NCBI RefSeq assembly: GCF_020042345.1
Contig: NZ_CP083387.1
Span: forward strand, 2,170,001-2,234,000
Source of the DNA: Arachidicoccus terrestris
Lineage (GTDB): Bacteria > Bacteroidota > Bacteroidia > Chitinophagales > Chitinophagaceae
Length of the DNA stretch: 64,000 nucleotides
Reading direction: 5' to 3'
A program made the translations under genes and the position numbers. Positions 22,467 to 31,119 of this stretch are shown piece by piece. Below the pieces are notes generated by a model. That model ran no database searches and was not told where the DNA came from. It worked only from the letters and a program-made list of their open reading frames with translations. Within the stretch, counting starts at the first letter, position 1. Each line of letters begins with the position of its first letter.

Positions 22467-22497
22467 CAAATGTAATGTTAATTTGTCGTAATTGCAA
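22467..22497 (-). promoter_or_regulatory. Putative susC promoter
   Basis: On the minus strand GTTG at 22498-22495 is followed after 20 bp by TACATTTG at 22474-22467. This matches the Bacteroidota TTTG-N19..21-TAnnTTTG pattern in 3 of 4 bases of the first box and fully in the second. The first box lies inside the operator-like palindrome, so a bound repressor would block sigma contact. Confidence 0.55.
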
Positions 22498-22507
22498 CCG
22501 ATTGCAC
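22492..22507. promoter_or_regulatory. LacI-family operator upstream of susC (2 mismatches)
   Basis: TTGCAACCGATTGCAC differs from the perfect operator TTGCAATCGATTGCAA at two positions (T to C at position 7 and A to C at position 16). It overlaps the proposed -33 box of susC. Confidence 0.65.
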
Positions 22508-22553
22508 ACATTTTTTTATATTTTCTTTTGATTTCTATTATATTTTAATTTAG

Positions 22554-22565
22554 GAAATCGATTTC
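22554..22565. promoter_or_regulatory. Short palindrome, possible second operator
   Basis: GAAATCGATTTC is a perfect 12-bp palindrome with the same AATCGATT core as the XylR sites. It lies 62 bp center-to-center (about six helical turns) from the site at 22492-22507. It lacks the flanking TTGC/GCAA bases, so it may be a weak auxiliary site or a chance match. Confidence 0.3.
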
Positions 22566-22746
22566 ATAAATGTACGAATGACATTATAATGTACAATTCA
22601 GGCTAATCGTGCTTTATATGAGCAGAAAATGAAAATATTCAATGACTTAGGGTTGGTCATTGCAGGCAAATATTATTAATATTTTTAAAACATACTTGTT
22701 ATCAATCATAAAAACCTTCCATGCAATCACCTTAACTAATAAATAA

Positions 22747-22799
22747 AAAAATCCGAAGAAATTAAATAACCTCACGGTTATAAACTTCCTCGGATTTTT
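22747..22799 (-). terminator. Intrinsic terminator downstream of the xylBAE operon
   Basis: Arms at 22747-22760 and 22786-22799 pair over 14 bp with one G-U wobble on the minus-strand RNA. A smaller inner hairpin (ATAACC/GGTTAT) lies in the loop, and a run of T follows on the minus strand. It lies about 140 bp after the xylE stop and would separate xylBAE transcription from susC. Confidence 0.7.
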
Positions 22800-22937
22800 A
22801 ATAAACCAATTAACGTTCCAGTCTAATTCGCTATTCAGGTCATTGACCTGAAATTGTCACTTTGATGCGCAAGATGATGTTTACCATATTGATCCACTAA
22901 TTATATAGGAGTAATCAAAAATCGATACCGATAATAT

Positions 22938-24596
22938 TTACGACCTCTTTTTCCAGAACAGTTCTATTTCCTCCAAACTACGCCCTTTCGTTTCGGGGAC
23001 AAGCCTCCATACAAAAATGGCAGATAATATAGACATTATCCCATATACCCAGTATGCAAAGCCGTGATGGAATTTATCCACCAGTGCAATGTTATCATTC
23101 ATCATGGGGAAGGTAAAGGATACGACCCAGTTTGCGATCCATTGAACTGCTACGGCAATTGACATTGCGCCTCTGATTGAATTTGGAAATATCTCTGAAA
23201 GTAATACCCAACACACAGGCCCCCAGCTCATCGCAAAGGCTGCGGTATAGAGTAACATAAAGACCAGGGCCCAGATGCCTACGCTATTAAAATAGAAAGA
23301 GAGTCCCAATGCAATCATACTAATGGCCATGCCAAGGGAACCAATAATCATAAGTGGCTTTCGACCAAATTTATCCACTGTAAAAATGGCTAATACCGTA
23401 AATAACAAGTTAACAATCCCTACAATGATCGTTTGCAATAAAGAAGCATCAGTAGAGGACCCCATATTGCGAAAGATATTACCTGCATAGTAGAGCACAA
23501 CGTTAATGCCGACAAATTGCTGGAAAACAGAAAGCAAAATACCAATTATAATAATTAATGACCCGTAGGATAGCCAAGGGCGGCTGTGGTCTTTTAGTGT
23601 GGCCTTGATGGCATTTAATACTTGTGGTGCTTCGGATTTACCTCCAATTTTCTCCAGAACTTTTAAAGCCTCAGACTCCTTTCCTTTCAACGCCAGGAAT
23701 CTGGGGGTTTCCGGGATAAAAAATAAAAATATAAAAAATATACCTGCAGGTACAACACCTGACAAGAACATCCATCGCCAGCCGATCTCTATGAGCCAGG
23801 CTTCATCCCCTTGTGCGGCGATTCGATAATTTACAAAATAAATAACCAGCATTCCAAAGATGATCGCGAACTGATTAAAAGAAACCAGTTTCCCACGCGT
23901 CTTGGCTGGGGCAATCTCTGCGATATACATCGGAGAAATCATGGAAGCGAGCCCTACACCAACTCCTCCGATAATTCTGTATATCACAAAAGAGAACACA
24001 TCCAAAGTTCCAAAAATATTGAATAGCTCAGGCCTCCAAGAACCTATTGCTGACAATATAAAACAAATTGCCGAAATAAACAGCCCAATCCTTCGACCAA
24101 GACTTTTTGAAACCATGCCAGCCATAGCCCCCCCCACAACACAACCAACAAGAGCACTGGCAATCACAAAGCCTTTTATCGTATCTGCCATTCCCTGGAT
24201 AGCCAGGCTATCCGTAGGAATGGTTTCTCCAATAAAGGACCAACTCCAGATTGCCCAGCCAATTATTGCCACTGCGGTAAAAATACCACCGCGCTTTTTA
24301 CCCAGCAATTTAAACATCTGAATGGAAATGATCACTGCCACAATCAGCAGAACAACCACCATCAGTATTCTATACTGCGTTATAATCGGATGGGTCAACG
24401 CTCCATAATTGGCGGGGTCCAGCATCGGGGTGATATAAAAATCCACCAATGATTTTTCTGCGCCATTTACCACCGCTGTATCATACCCAAATAACAGTCC
24501 GCCAAATGTGGCCACAAGAGTCAGCAGCACGATATAAAACTTACTTCCCTGTTGTATTCCTGTGTCGGTGGAACCACCCGTATTTATGAAAGCCAT
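22938..24596 (-). CDS. xylE: MFS sugar porter, probable D-xylose/H+ symporter
   Basis: A 552-residue inner-membrane transporter of the major facilitator sugar-porter family. Twelve predicted membrane segments start at FYIVLLTLVATFGGLLFGYDTAVVNG. The family signatures are visible: SKSLGRRIG-type loop 2-3 motif, IYRIIGGVGVGLASMISPMYIAEIAPAKTRGKLVS, and the C-terminal PETKGRSLEEIE. An extended segment near residues 60-130 contains extra hydrophobic stretches, which makes it longer than the E. coli XylE of about 490 residues. It lies 54 bp downstream of xylA in the same direction, so D-xylose is the most likely substrate. Arabinose or glucose cannot be excluded. Confidence 0.9.
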   Translation of the reverse strand: MAFINTGGSTDTGIQQGSKFYIVLLTLVATFGGLLFGYDTAVVNGAEKSLVDFYITPMLDPANYGALTHPIITQYRILMVVVLLIVAVIISIQMFKLLGKKRGGIFTAVAIIGWAIWSWSFIGETIPTDSLAIQGMADTIKGFVIASALVGCVVGGAMAGMVSKSLGRRIGLFISAICFILSAIGSWRPELFNIFGTLDVFSFVIYRIIGGVGVGLASMISPMYIAEIAPAKTRGKLVSFNQFAIIFGMLVIYFVNYRIAAQGDEAWLIEIGWRWMFLSGVVPAGIFFIFLFFIPETPRFLALKGKESEALKVLEKIGGKSEAPQVLNAIKATLKDHSRPWLSYGSLIIIIGILLSVFQQFVGINVVLYYAGNIFRNMGSSTDASLLQTIIVGIVNLLFTVLAIFTVDKFGRKPLMIIGSLGMAISMIALGLSFYFNSVGIWALVFMLLYTAAFAMSWGPVCWVLLSEIFPNSIRGAMSIAVAVQWIANWVVSFTFPMMNDNIALVDKFHHGFAYWVYGIMSILSAIFVWRLVPETKGRSLEEIELFWKKRS

Positions 24597-24650
24597 AAGT
24601 ATGGTTTAATTGTTTGGTTTTAACTTAAAGGATGCTATTTCCCGAAAGAT

Positions 24651-25979
24651 CTAGATATATTGATTGATGATGTTTTCATACAATTCCTGCTGTCCACTGA
24701 TGATAGCAGGCTCACCGTTTGCTGCCGCATAATCGCGTAATGCCTCGAGATCCAGTTTGCCAGCCTCAAAATCCGCACCAGCCCCCTTATCAAATGAAGC
24801 ATAACGTTCTTTTCGAAGTTTTGCAAAGTCAGAATGTTCTAAAATATCATCTGCGACCACTAAAGCTCTTGCAAAAGTATCCATACCTCCAATATGTGCA
24901 TAGAATAAATCTGCAGGATCTGTTGAATTTCTTCTGATTTTTGCATCAAAGTTAATCCCACCTTTATCAAAGCCGCCTGCTTCCAGGATAATCAATAATG
25001 TTTCAACCAGTTCATTTACATTCGTTGGAAACTGATCAGTATCCCAGCCATTTTGATAATCCCCTCTGTTTGCATCCATGGAACCCAATAAGCCAGCCTG
25101 TGCCGCAACCTGAACTTCGTGTTGGAAGGTATGACCAGCCAGTGTGGCATGGTTCACCTCCAGGTTTAATTTAAAGTCATTTTGAAGTCCAAAATGCTCT
25201 AAAAACCCAATCACGGTTGCCGCATCATAATCATATTGATGTTTAGTCGGTTCACATGGTTTAGGTTCTATTAGGAAGGTACCGGTAAAACCAGCTGCGC
25301 GTGCATAGTCCTTCGCCACATGAAGGAACTTAGCCAAGTGTTCCTGCTCTCTTTTCATATTGGTATTCAGGAGACTCATATAGCCTTCTCTGCCACCCCA
25401 AAATACATAATTCGCACCTCCCAGCTTGATCGTAGCATCTAAAGCAGACTTCACCTGAGCTCCGCCATGGGCCAGTACATGAAAATCAGGATTGGTCGCT
25501 GCTCCATTCATATAACGGGTATGCGAAAACAAATTGGCTGTTCCCCAAAGCAATTCAACACCGCTAGCCGCCTGTTTTTCTTTGGCATAGTCCGTAATCT
25601 GAGACATACGCTTTTCATTTTCAACCACATCATTCGTATGGTCGATCAGATCCACATCATGGAAACAATAATAAGGCAAATTCACCTTAGTCATAAACTC
25701 AAATGCGGCATCCATTTTATCTTTAGCACGCTGCAGTGGATCACTATTGGTATCCCATGGGAAAAAATGCGTCCTTCCACCAAATGGATCTGAGCCATCT
25801 CCATTAAAAGAGTGCCAGTATGCACAAGCAAAGCGTAACCACTCCTTCATGGACTTACCTCTTACCACCCTATCAGCTTCGTACCACCTAAATGCAAGTG
25901 GATTTTTTGAATCACGTCCTTCGAACTTTATTTGTCCGACACCTTTAAAGAACTCTTTGTCTCCAGTAATAATTGACAT
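24651..25979 (-). CDS. xylA: Xylose isomerase
   Basis: A 442-residue class II xylose isomerase converting D-xylose to D-xylulose in the cytoplasm; it has no signal peptide and is of normal family length. Recognisable motifs are [21 protein letters not shown], with the base His, [32 protein letters not shown], and [19 protein letters not shown] with metal-binding Glu. The metal-binding block [18 protein letters not shown] and GSMDANRGD follow. It is 16 bp downstream of xylB and 54 bp upstream of xylE, so the three form an operon. Confidence 0.97.
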   Translation of the reverse strand: MSIITGDKEFFKGVGQIKFEGRDSKNPLAFRWYEADRVVRGKSMKEWLRFACAYWHSFNGDGSDPFGGRTHFFPWDTNSDPLQRAKDKMDAAFEFMTKVNLPYYCFHDVDLIDHTNDVVENEKRMSQITDYAKEKQAASGVELLWGTANLFSHTRYMNGAATNPDFHVLAHGGAQVKSALDATIKLGGANYVFWGGREGYMSLLNTNMKREQEHLAKFLHVAKDYARAAGFTGTFLIEPKPCEPTKHQYDYDAATVIGFLEHFGLQNDFKLNLEVNHATLAGHTFQHEVQVAAQAGLLGSMDANRGDYQNGWDTDQFPTNVNELVETLLIILEAGGFDKGGINFDAKIRRNSTDPADLFYAHIGGMDTFARALVVADDILEHSDFAKLRKERYASFDKGAGADFEAGKLDLEALRDYAAANGEPAIISGQQELYENIINQYI

Positions 25980-25995
25980 ATCTGTTTTTCTTTAA

Positions 25996-27501
25996 TTATG
26001 AATGAATATTATTTTTTTCAAGTTTTGTTTCCAGCAGCGTTTTCCAATCCTGATAAATCTTTTCGTAGCTAGCCACCAACCGGGGATCGGGTACAAAGAC
26101 TTCCAGTTTCTCCAACTTTTCAAAGGCTTCATTAGGAGACCCATAATATCCCTGACCGATACCGGCACCTAATGCCGCACCGACGGAACCATCTGTATTA
26201 TATAACTCTAAAGTAAGGCCAGTTACGTTGACAAATGCCTGAATAAAAGTTTTATTCAGAAACATATTAGCCTTTCCTGCTTTAACAATTTTAGCAGCCG
26301 TTCCACCTTCCCGCATAATATCCAATCCATATCTAAAAGAAAAGGCAATACCTTCATGGACTGCACGATATAAATGAGGTTTATGATGCGTATTTAAATC
26401 AATATTTTCCATATGCGCCCCCAAATATGCATTACAAAGCACCCGTTCAGAACCATTACCAAAGGGGAGGAATAATAATCCTTTAGCCCCGACAGGGGTC
26501 GCATATGCCAAGTCATCCATTTGCCCATAAGACAGTCCAGGATCAGTCATTTGTTTAATCCAACGGTTACTGATACCGGTACCATTAATACAAAGTAAAA
26601 TACCAAGTCTTCGATGATCCTTCCCATGATTTACATGAGCAAATGTGTTCACCCGTGAAAGAGGGTCAAAATAACGCTGATCTGTTACCGCATAAATTAC
26701 ACCACTTGTCCCGGCTGTGGTGGCGATTTCCCCCGGTTCCAATACACCCAGCGATAATGCATTATTAGGCTGATCTCCTGCCTTATAACTAATAGGAATC
26801 CCTGGTTGCAGTCCCAGTTCTGCTGCAACTGCTTCCAGCAAGACGCCGTGATTCGAAAAAACCGGTTGAACATCCGCGAGCAGCGATTTATCCAAACCCA
26901 TCGCATTAAGCAATGCATCCGAGATCTCTTCCTTCTTGAAATCCCAGAAAACACCCTCAGAGAGCATAGAAGGACTTGCGGTGATTTGTCCGGTTAAGCG
27001 CATGGCGATATAATCGCCAGGTAACATCATTTTATAGACTTGTTCATAAATTTCAGGTTCATGAGCCTTGACCCATCCCAATTTGGCCGCCGTAAAATTC
27101 CCCGGAAAATTAAGTAGTTGAGTCAAACAATAGCTATCACTCAGCTGCTTGCGAGCTGCATTGCCCACATCAATAGCTCTGCCGTCACACCATATAATTG
27201 ATGGACGCAATACTTTGCCGGCCTTATCCACGATTACCAGTCCATGCATCTGATATGTAATCCCAATTGCTACAATCTCTTTTGGATTAAATTGTGGAGT
27301 GCTTAGGAGCTGTTGAATCGCATTTTTAACATCGCTCCACCATAATTCCGGATCCTGTTCTGCCCAGCCATGTTCAGGAGATTGAATCTCTCGTTCCGTA
27401 TCAGCAGGGTAACTTATAGATGCCACTGATCTTCGTGTGTCGGCATCCACAACGGACACCTTAATAGAAGATGTCCCTAAGTCAATTCCAAGTAAAAGCA
27501 T
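25996..27501 (-). CDS. xylB: Xylulokinase
   Basis: A 501-residue FGGY-family kinase phosphorylating D-xylulose to xylulose-5-phosphate, which enters the pentose phosphate pathway. The N-terminal ATP-binding motif is LLLGIDLGTSSIKVSVVDAD. HGWAEQDPELWW, the catalytic-Asp region ISYKAGDQPNNALSLG, and the C-terminal FGGY-domain block (FRYGLDIMREGG and NMFLNKTFIQAFVNVTG) are present. The DGSVGAALGAGIG segment near the end is typical of xylulokinases. It is the first gene of xylBAE and is transcribed away from the LacI-type regulator, with a shared operator between them. Confidence 0.96.
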   Translation of the reverse strand: MLLLGIDLGTSSIKVSVVDADTRRSVASISYPADTEREIQSPEHGWAEQDPELWWSDVKNAIQQLLSTPQFNPKEIVAIGITYQMHGLVIVDKAGKVLRPSIIWCDGRAIDVGNAARKQLSDSYCLTQLLNFPGNFTAAKLGWVKAHEPEIYEQVYKMMLPGDYIAMRLTGQITASPSMLSEGVFWDFKKEEISDALLNAMGLDKSLLADVQPVFSNHGVLLEAVAAELGLQPGIPISYKAGDQPNNALSLGVLEPGEIATTAGTSGVIYAVTDQRYFDPLSRVNTFAHVNHGKDHRRLGILLCINGTGISNRWIKQMTDPGLSYGQMDDLAYATPVGAKGLLFLPFGNGSERVLCNAYLGAHMENIDLNTHHKPHLYRAVHEGIAFSFRYGLDIMREGGTAAKIVKAGKANMFLNKTFIQAFVNVTGLTLELYNTDGSVGAALGAGIGQGYYGSPNEAFEKLEKLEVFVPDPRLVASYEKIYQDWKTLLETKLEKNNIHS

Positions 27502-27578
27502 ACTCTATTTTAAAAGTTAAATGACAACATTTCTCCCAATCTGGCCACAATTTCTATACGCGCTGGAAGTCCTGACAG

Positions 27579-27611
27579 CTAAAGTAGTATTATTTTTTTA
27601 TAAATTGCAAT
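27579..27611 (-). promoter_or_regulatory. Putative xylB promoter
   Basis: On the minus strand ATTG at 27611-27608 and TACTTTAG at 27586-27579 are separated by 21 bp. The second box has one mismatch to TAnnTTTG. The first box is inside the operator at 27605-27620, the same geometry as proposed for susC. Confidence 0.45.
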
Positions 27612-27620
27612 CGATTGCAA
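27605..27620. promoter_or_regulatory. Perfect 16-bp XylR operator in the xylB/xylR divergent region
   Basis: TTGCAATCGATTGCAA, a perfect palindrome, lies 104 bp from the xylB start and 37 bp from the regulator start. It is identical to the site at 2563-2578. Its place between a LacI-family gene and its likely target is the classic position for an autoregulated operator. Confidence 0.8.
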
Positions 27621-27641
27621 CTTATTTTTAATTTTTTGAGA

Positions 27642-27649
27642 TATTTTTG
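27642..27649 (+). promoter_or_regulatory. Putative -7 element of the xylR gene
   Basis: TATTTTTG fits TAnnTTTG and ends 8 bp before the ATG at 27658, so the transcript would be leaderless or almost so. The nearest ATTG (27614-27617) is 24 bp away, a few bp more than usual. Confidence 0.4.
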
Positions 27650-27657
27650 TAGGAACT

Positions 27658-28710
27658 ATGCAAAAAGAAATAACCATTTATGACATTGCCGAACGCCTGA
27701 GCGTCTCTGCTACCACAGTAAGTCGGGCATTAAGTGACAATCCCCGAATCAATAAGAAAACCAGAGAGAAGGTCCATGCGCTGGCCCAGGAACTAGGCTA
27801 CCGGCATAACACGCTGGCCGCAAATCTCAGAAAACAACAAACAAAAACCATTGGCGTCATATTGCATGAGGTCAACAGTTTCTTTGCCACTTCTGTGTTG
27901 GCGGGCATTGAGCACGTCACCACACCGGAAAACTTTGATATTCTGATTACCCACTCTGCAGAAACCGCGGATCGGGAAAAAGCCAATATCAAGAACCTGC
28001 TCAATAAAAGAGTGGATGGCATTATTGTATCACTGGCCATGCACTCCCATGATATTGAACACTTTTCTCCTGTTTTTGAAAGAGAAGTTCCACTGGTGTT
28101 TTTTGACCGTGTACTCCAAGGCGCTGAATGCACCAAGGTCGTAATCGATAATTTTCAGGGAGGGTACGATGCCACGAAGCATCTCATTAGTCAGGGATGT
28201 AAACGTATTGCCCATATTACAGGAGACCTGGATCTCAACGTATATTTGGATCGTTATAACGGTTATCAAAAGGCATTGAAAGACCAAAAGGTTAAATTTG
28301 ACAAAAACCTGGTTAAAGTCTGTGGATTGAACAAAGCTGAGACAACACAGGCTGTAACAGAAATGTTAGAACAAAAACCCGACGCATTCTTTATCCCAAG
28401 TGACTTTGCAGCAGCCGTTTGTATGGAAATACTACGCAATAAAGGCCTTCGGATTCCGCAAGATATCGCCGTCTTTGGTTTTAACAACGATATGTTAAGT
28501 GATCTGATCACCCCTAAGTTATCGACTATTGACTATCCGGGATTTCTAATGGGAGAGATGGCTGCAAAAACCCTCATTGAACAAATCAAACTACGACGCA
28601 AAAATAAAAATGTAAAGGATCATACTATTGTAATTCCAACGGAAATCATTTTGCGGGAATCTTCTGTACGTAAAAAAGCAAACAACCCCGTTACAAAAAA
28701 GAAAAACTGA
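27658..28710 (+). CDS. LacI-family transcriptional regulator (proposed XylR)
   Basis: A 350-residue LacI/GalR repressor. The N-terminal HTH is ITIYDIAERLSVSATTVSRALSDNPRINKKTREKV, with the hinge-helix region at about residues 46-60 (HNTLAANLRKQQTKTIGVIL). A periplasmic-binding-protein-like effector domain follows (RVDGIIVSLAMH, VVIDNFQGGYDATKHLI, PDAFFIPSDFAA, DIAVFGFNNDMLSDLITPKLSTI). It is the only plus-strand gene in the first 37.9 kb, divergent from xylB. The ligand is probably xylose or a xylo-oligosaccharide, inferred from position. The palindrome found here and before the esterases, susC and GH3 suggests it controls the whole locus. It is not related to the AraC-type XylR of E. coli. 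Confidence 0.9.
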   Translation: MQKEITIYDIAERLSVSATTVSRALSDNPRINKKTREKVHALAQELGYRHNTLAANLRKQQTKTIGVILHEVNSFFATSVLAGIEHVTTPENFDILITHSAETADREKANIKNLLNKRVDGIIVSLAMHSHDIEHFSPVFEREVPLVFFDRVLQGAECTKVVIDNFQGGYDATKHLISQGCKRIAHITGDLDLNVYLDRYNGYQKALKDQKVKFDKNLVKVCGLNKAETTQAVTEMLEQKPDAFFIPSDFAAAVCMEILRNKGLRIPQDIAVFGFNNDMLSDLITPKLSTIDYPGFLMGEMAAKTLIEQIKLRRKNKNVKDHTIVIPTEIILRESSVRKKANNPVTKKKN

Positions 28711-29126
28711 CACTTGGGTAAAGGCGTGGATTTCAAACCAGTTTCATTTTAGCAACTGTCTTTAAAATCAATAAGAAGCCATCAGGATGGCACAGATCGA
28801 AAGTACTTTTCAGATTCAAATCATTGACCTTGAAAATTTGCCTTCTGAACTTGTGCTTTAATATAGAGATCTGGCTTGCATTTAGCACATTCTATCCTGT
28901 CGTAATATTTGACTGTAAATTGACGTCACTCTACATATATCAAGTACTTTTATTATATGATAATACAAAAAAGAAAAAATAACCGAGTTAGTCCTTTTAT
29001 GCCTATTCTCTTGGCTACTTTTCATTGAAGCGCCAAAGGCATTTGATTCCAAAACAAAAAATCTACATTTGACAAAAAATTTCTGAATATATTACTAATT
29101 CAAAAAGCAGCCAATTCCCTTTTCCA
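28711..29126. other. Convergent intergenic region, no gene seen
   Basis: This 416-bp stretch lies between the converging ends of the LacI-family gene and the SGNH esterase gene. It is AT rich. I see no credible ORF, no strong hairpin with a T run, and no copy of the XylR palindrome. Confidence 0.5.
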
Positions 29127-31109
29127 TTACTTTGTCACCTCAATTTCAAATGGGGAGGCCGGAAGGCCGTTCTCATTCTCTAAATTCGCCCTGATTGGAT
29201 TATCACTCCAGCCGTAGCGAACTTTCTTGGGAGCCTTTACATCAGCACTATAAACCCAAACCTGAGCGCCTTTTATCCCTGCCTGCGCCCAACTGTATTT
29301 CCCATCCGCCCCTGCGATAGCAAAATGTTTCAGGCGATGATCTCCCTTTCTAACCTGTAAGATCTGACGGGGCCCAAAATCAATATAAACAGTGTCGCCA
29401 TTCGCAATCGCTCTTTGAGCGACAGGACTGTGGTGGAATGGAATTAATTTAGGCCCACGTCCTGATAAACCCAGTGACCTGTTACCCTGATAACACATAT
29501 CTTCTGCCAATAAAAACAACCGCTCTCCAACCGGCTTTTTATTCAAAGGGTGTATATCATTCCACTCTCCCAGTTCAAGGGTAACCGCCATAGCCGTATT
29601 AGGTATAGAAAGGATTTTACGCTGTTGTTCTCTTAATATGGCCCAGCCACTGTTCGCATTAGGATTCCAGCTCTGTTTCATAAAATTCGGCAGTTGAACG
29701 ACTAAAAACGGTAAGGCTTCATTTTTCCAACCTTTTCTAACCGTTCCCAGTAAATCTTTCAGCTTTGTACCATATGTATTTGCATTATCAATATTAGACT
29801 CCCCTTGATACCAGATGAATCCTTTTGTACTATAGCTAAATGCTGGTGCCAGCATCCCATTATATAACCCACCAGGCATCCAGCGAATAAACGTCTGACC
29901 GGGTGCGGTCGGCATAAAGGCACCAACCTGATACTTCCATCTTCCAGCCAGAGAAACAGTATCTCTCCCTCTTACCAACGCATAGACCTTGTCGGACACA
30001 AAACCACCCTTCGCTGTTTGGCTAACCAGTCGGACTGTAATGGTATTTTCTCCCAGCCGAAGTAAATTCTCAGGAAAATCATATCTTCTTCTTGGATATT
30101 GATAGCCGGTACTTCCTATAAACTGACCATTCACAAAAACAGAATCTGCATCAACCATTCTGCCAAGAACAAGTCTGGCCGTATTTTGAGTATTTGCGGC
30201 CCGATCAATCGTGACAGACTTTTTCAGCCAGACCACACCATTCAATAAGCCCAGACCCTGATCTGCCCAGTAGCCAGGTACAGACATGGATGGCCAATTC
30301 ACAACAGCGGGACTACTAACCGGCAGGCTCCGCCATCCAAATAACAGCCCTTGGTCATTGCTGTTCAATAAATGATTCCAGGTGGCCCATTTTTGCTGAT
30401 CATTTTTTTCAACCGCTGCGACAGTGCTGTCATTTTTGAACTTTTGTAACTCGTTATATTCCTTCGGATATTTTTTAAGAATAGATTCCGGCAACCAGGC
30501 TTCGATGGGAGAACCCCCAAGACTGATATTTATGAGACCAACCGCTTCACCCGTTTTTTCATGCAACTTCTGCGCAAAGAAAAAACCGACAGCCGTGAAG
30601 GCGCCAATATTATCATGCGTGGCTGCCTTCCAGCTTCCACTGGCATAATCTACTTCCGTTTTTTTGAAATTATAATAGTTAGGAACTTTAAATTGTCGGA
30701 TATCCGGGTAATTACCCTCGGCCAGCAATTTAGGATACTGCTCAACAACACTGGTAAGATCATGTTCCATATTAGACTGACCGCTACATACCCATACCTC
30801 ACCAATCCGTATATCTTTCAGGTCAATTTTCTGAGAACCACTTATGATCTGCATGTCATAAGGGCCACCGGGTTTTTGTGCCGGCAATTTGATTTCCCAG
30901 TGGTTGGTATCAGTCGCTCTTGTTTTATAATTGTGTCCCTTAAATGCTACTTTAACGGTGCTGCCATTATCTGCCCAGCCCCAAATAGTCAAAGGCATTT
31001 CGCTTTGCAGTACCATTCCATTACTGATAAGCCTGGGTAGCTTTAATTGTGCTTTTAAAACGAAACAAGGTAATAGTAATAATAAGCCACCCACTATTTT
31101 TTTAATCAT
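29127..31109 (-). CDS. SGNH-type sialate/xylan O-acetylesterase
   Basis: A 660-residue secreted O-acetylesterase annotated in relatives as sialate O-acetylesterase; in this locus the likely substrate is acetylated xylan. After the signal peptide the SGNH block I is EVWVCSGQSNMEHD, with nucleophile Ser112. Block with Gly is GLINISLGGSPIEAWLP and the Asn block is FIWYQGESN. The catalytic Asp/His pair is in WNDIHPLNKKPVGERLF. A jelly-roll segment resembling the GH2 sugar-binding domain is inserted around residues 250-400. It starts 10 bp after the GH115 stop in the same direction, so the two genes are tightly coupled and could act on neighbouring substituents of the same chain. Confidence 0.88.
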   Translation of the reverse strand: MIKKIVGGLLLLLPCFVLKAQLKLPRLISNGMVLQSEMPLTIWGWADNGSTVKVAFKGHNYKTRATDTNHWEIKLPAQKPGGPYDMQIISGSQKIDLKDIRIGEVWVCSGQSNMEHDLTSVVEQYPKLLAEGNYPDIRQFKVPNYYNFKKTEVDYASGSWKAATHDNIGAFTAVGFFFAQKLHEKTGEAVGLINISLGGSPIEAWLPESILKKYPKEYNELQKFKNDSTVAAVEKNDQQKWATWNHLLNSNDQGLLFGWRSLPVSSPAVVNWPSMSVPGYWADQGLGLLNGVVWLKKSVTIDRAANTQNTARLVLGRMVDADSVFVNGQFIGSTGYQYPRRRYDFPENLLRLGENTITVRLVSQTAKGGFVSDKVYALVRGRDTVSLAGRWKYQVGAFMPTAPGQTFIRWMPGGLYNGMLAPAFSYSTKGFIWYQGESNIDNANTYGTKLKDLLGTVRKGWKNEALPFLVVQLPNFMKQSWNPNANSGWAILREQQRKILSIPNTAMAVTLELGEWNDIHPLNKKPVGERLFLLAEDMCYQGNRSLGLSGRGPKLIPFHHSPVAQRAIANGDTVYIDFGPRQILQVRKGDHRLKHFAIAGADGKYSWAQAGIKGAQVWVYSADVKAPKKVRYGWSDNPIRANLENENGLPASPFEIEVTK

Positions 31110-31119
31110 GATCAGGTTC

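Larger units (their letters stand above)
22268..22937. other. susC upstream regulatory region
   Basis: A 670-bp AT-rich gap between susC and xylE. Moving away from susC it holds a leader hairpin (22420-22441), a promoter (22467-22497), an operator-like palindrome (22492-22507), a second shorter palindrome (22554-22565), the shared CAAATATTATT motif (22667-22677) and a terminator for the xylBAE operon (22747-22799). No protein gene is supported. Confidence 0.7.

Noticed and set aside
24635-24826. A 63-codon minus-strand ORF overlapping the end of xylA in another frame.
   Set aside because: It is a shadow of xylA, which has complete family motifs to its C-terminus.
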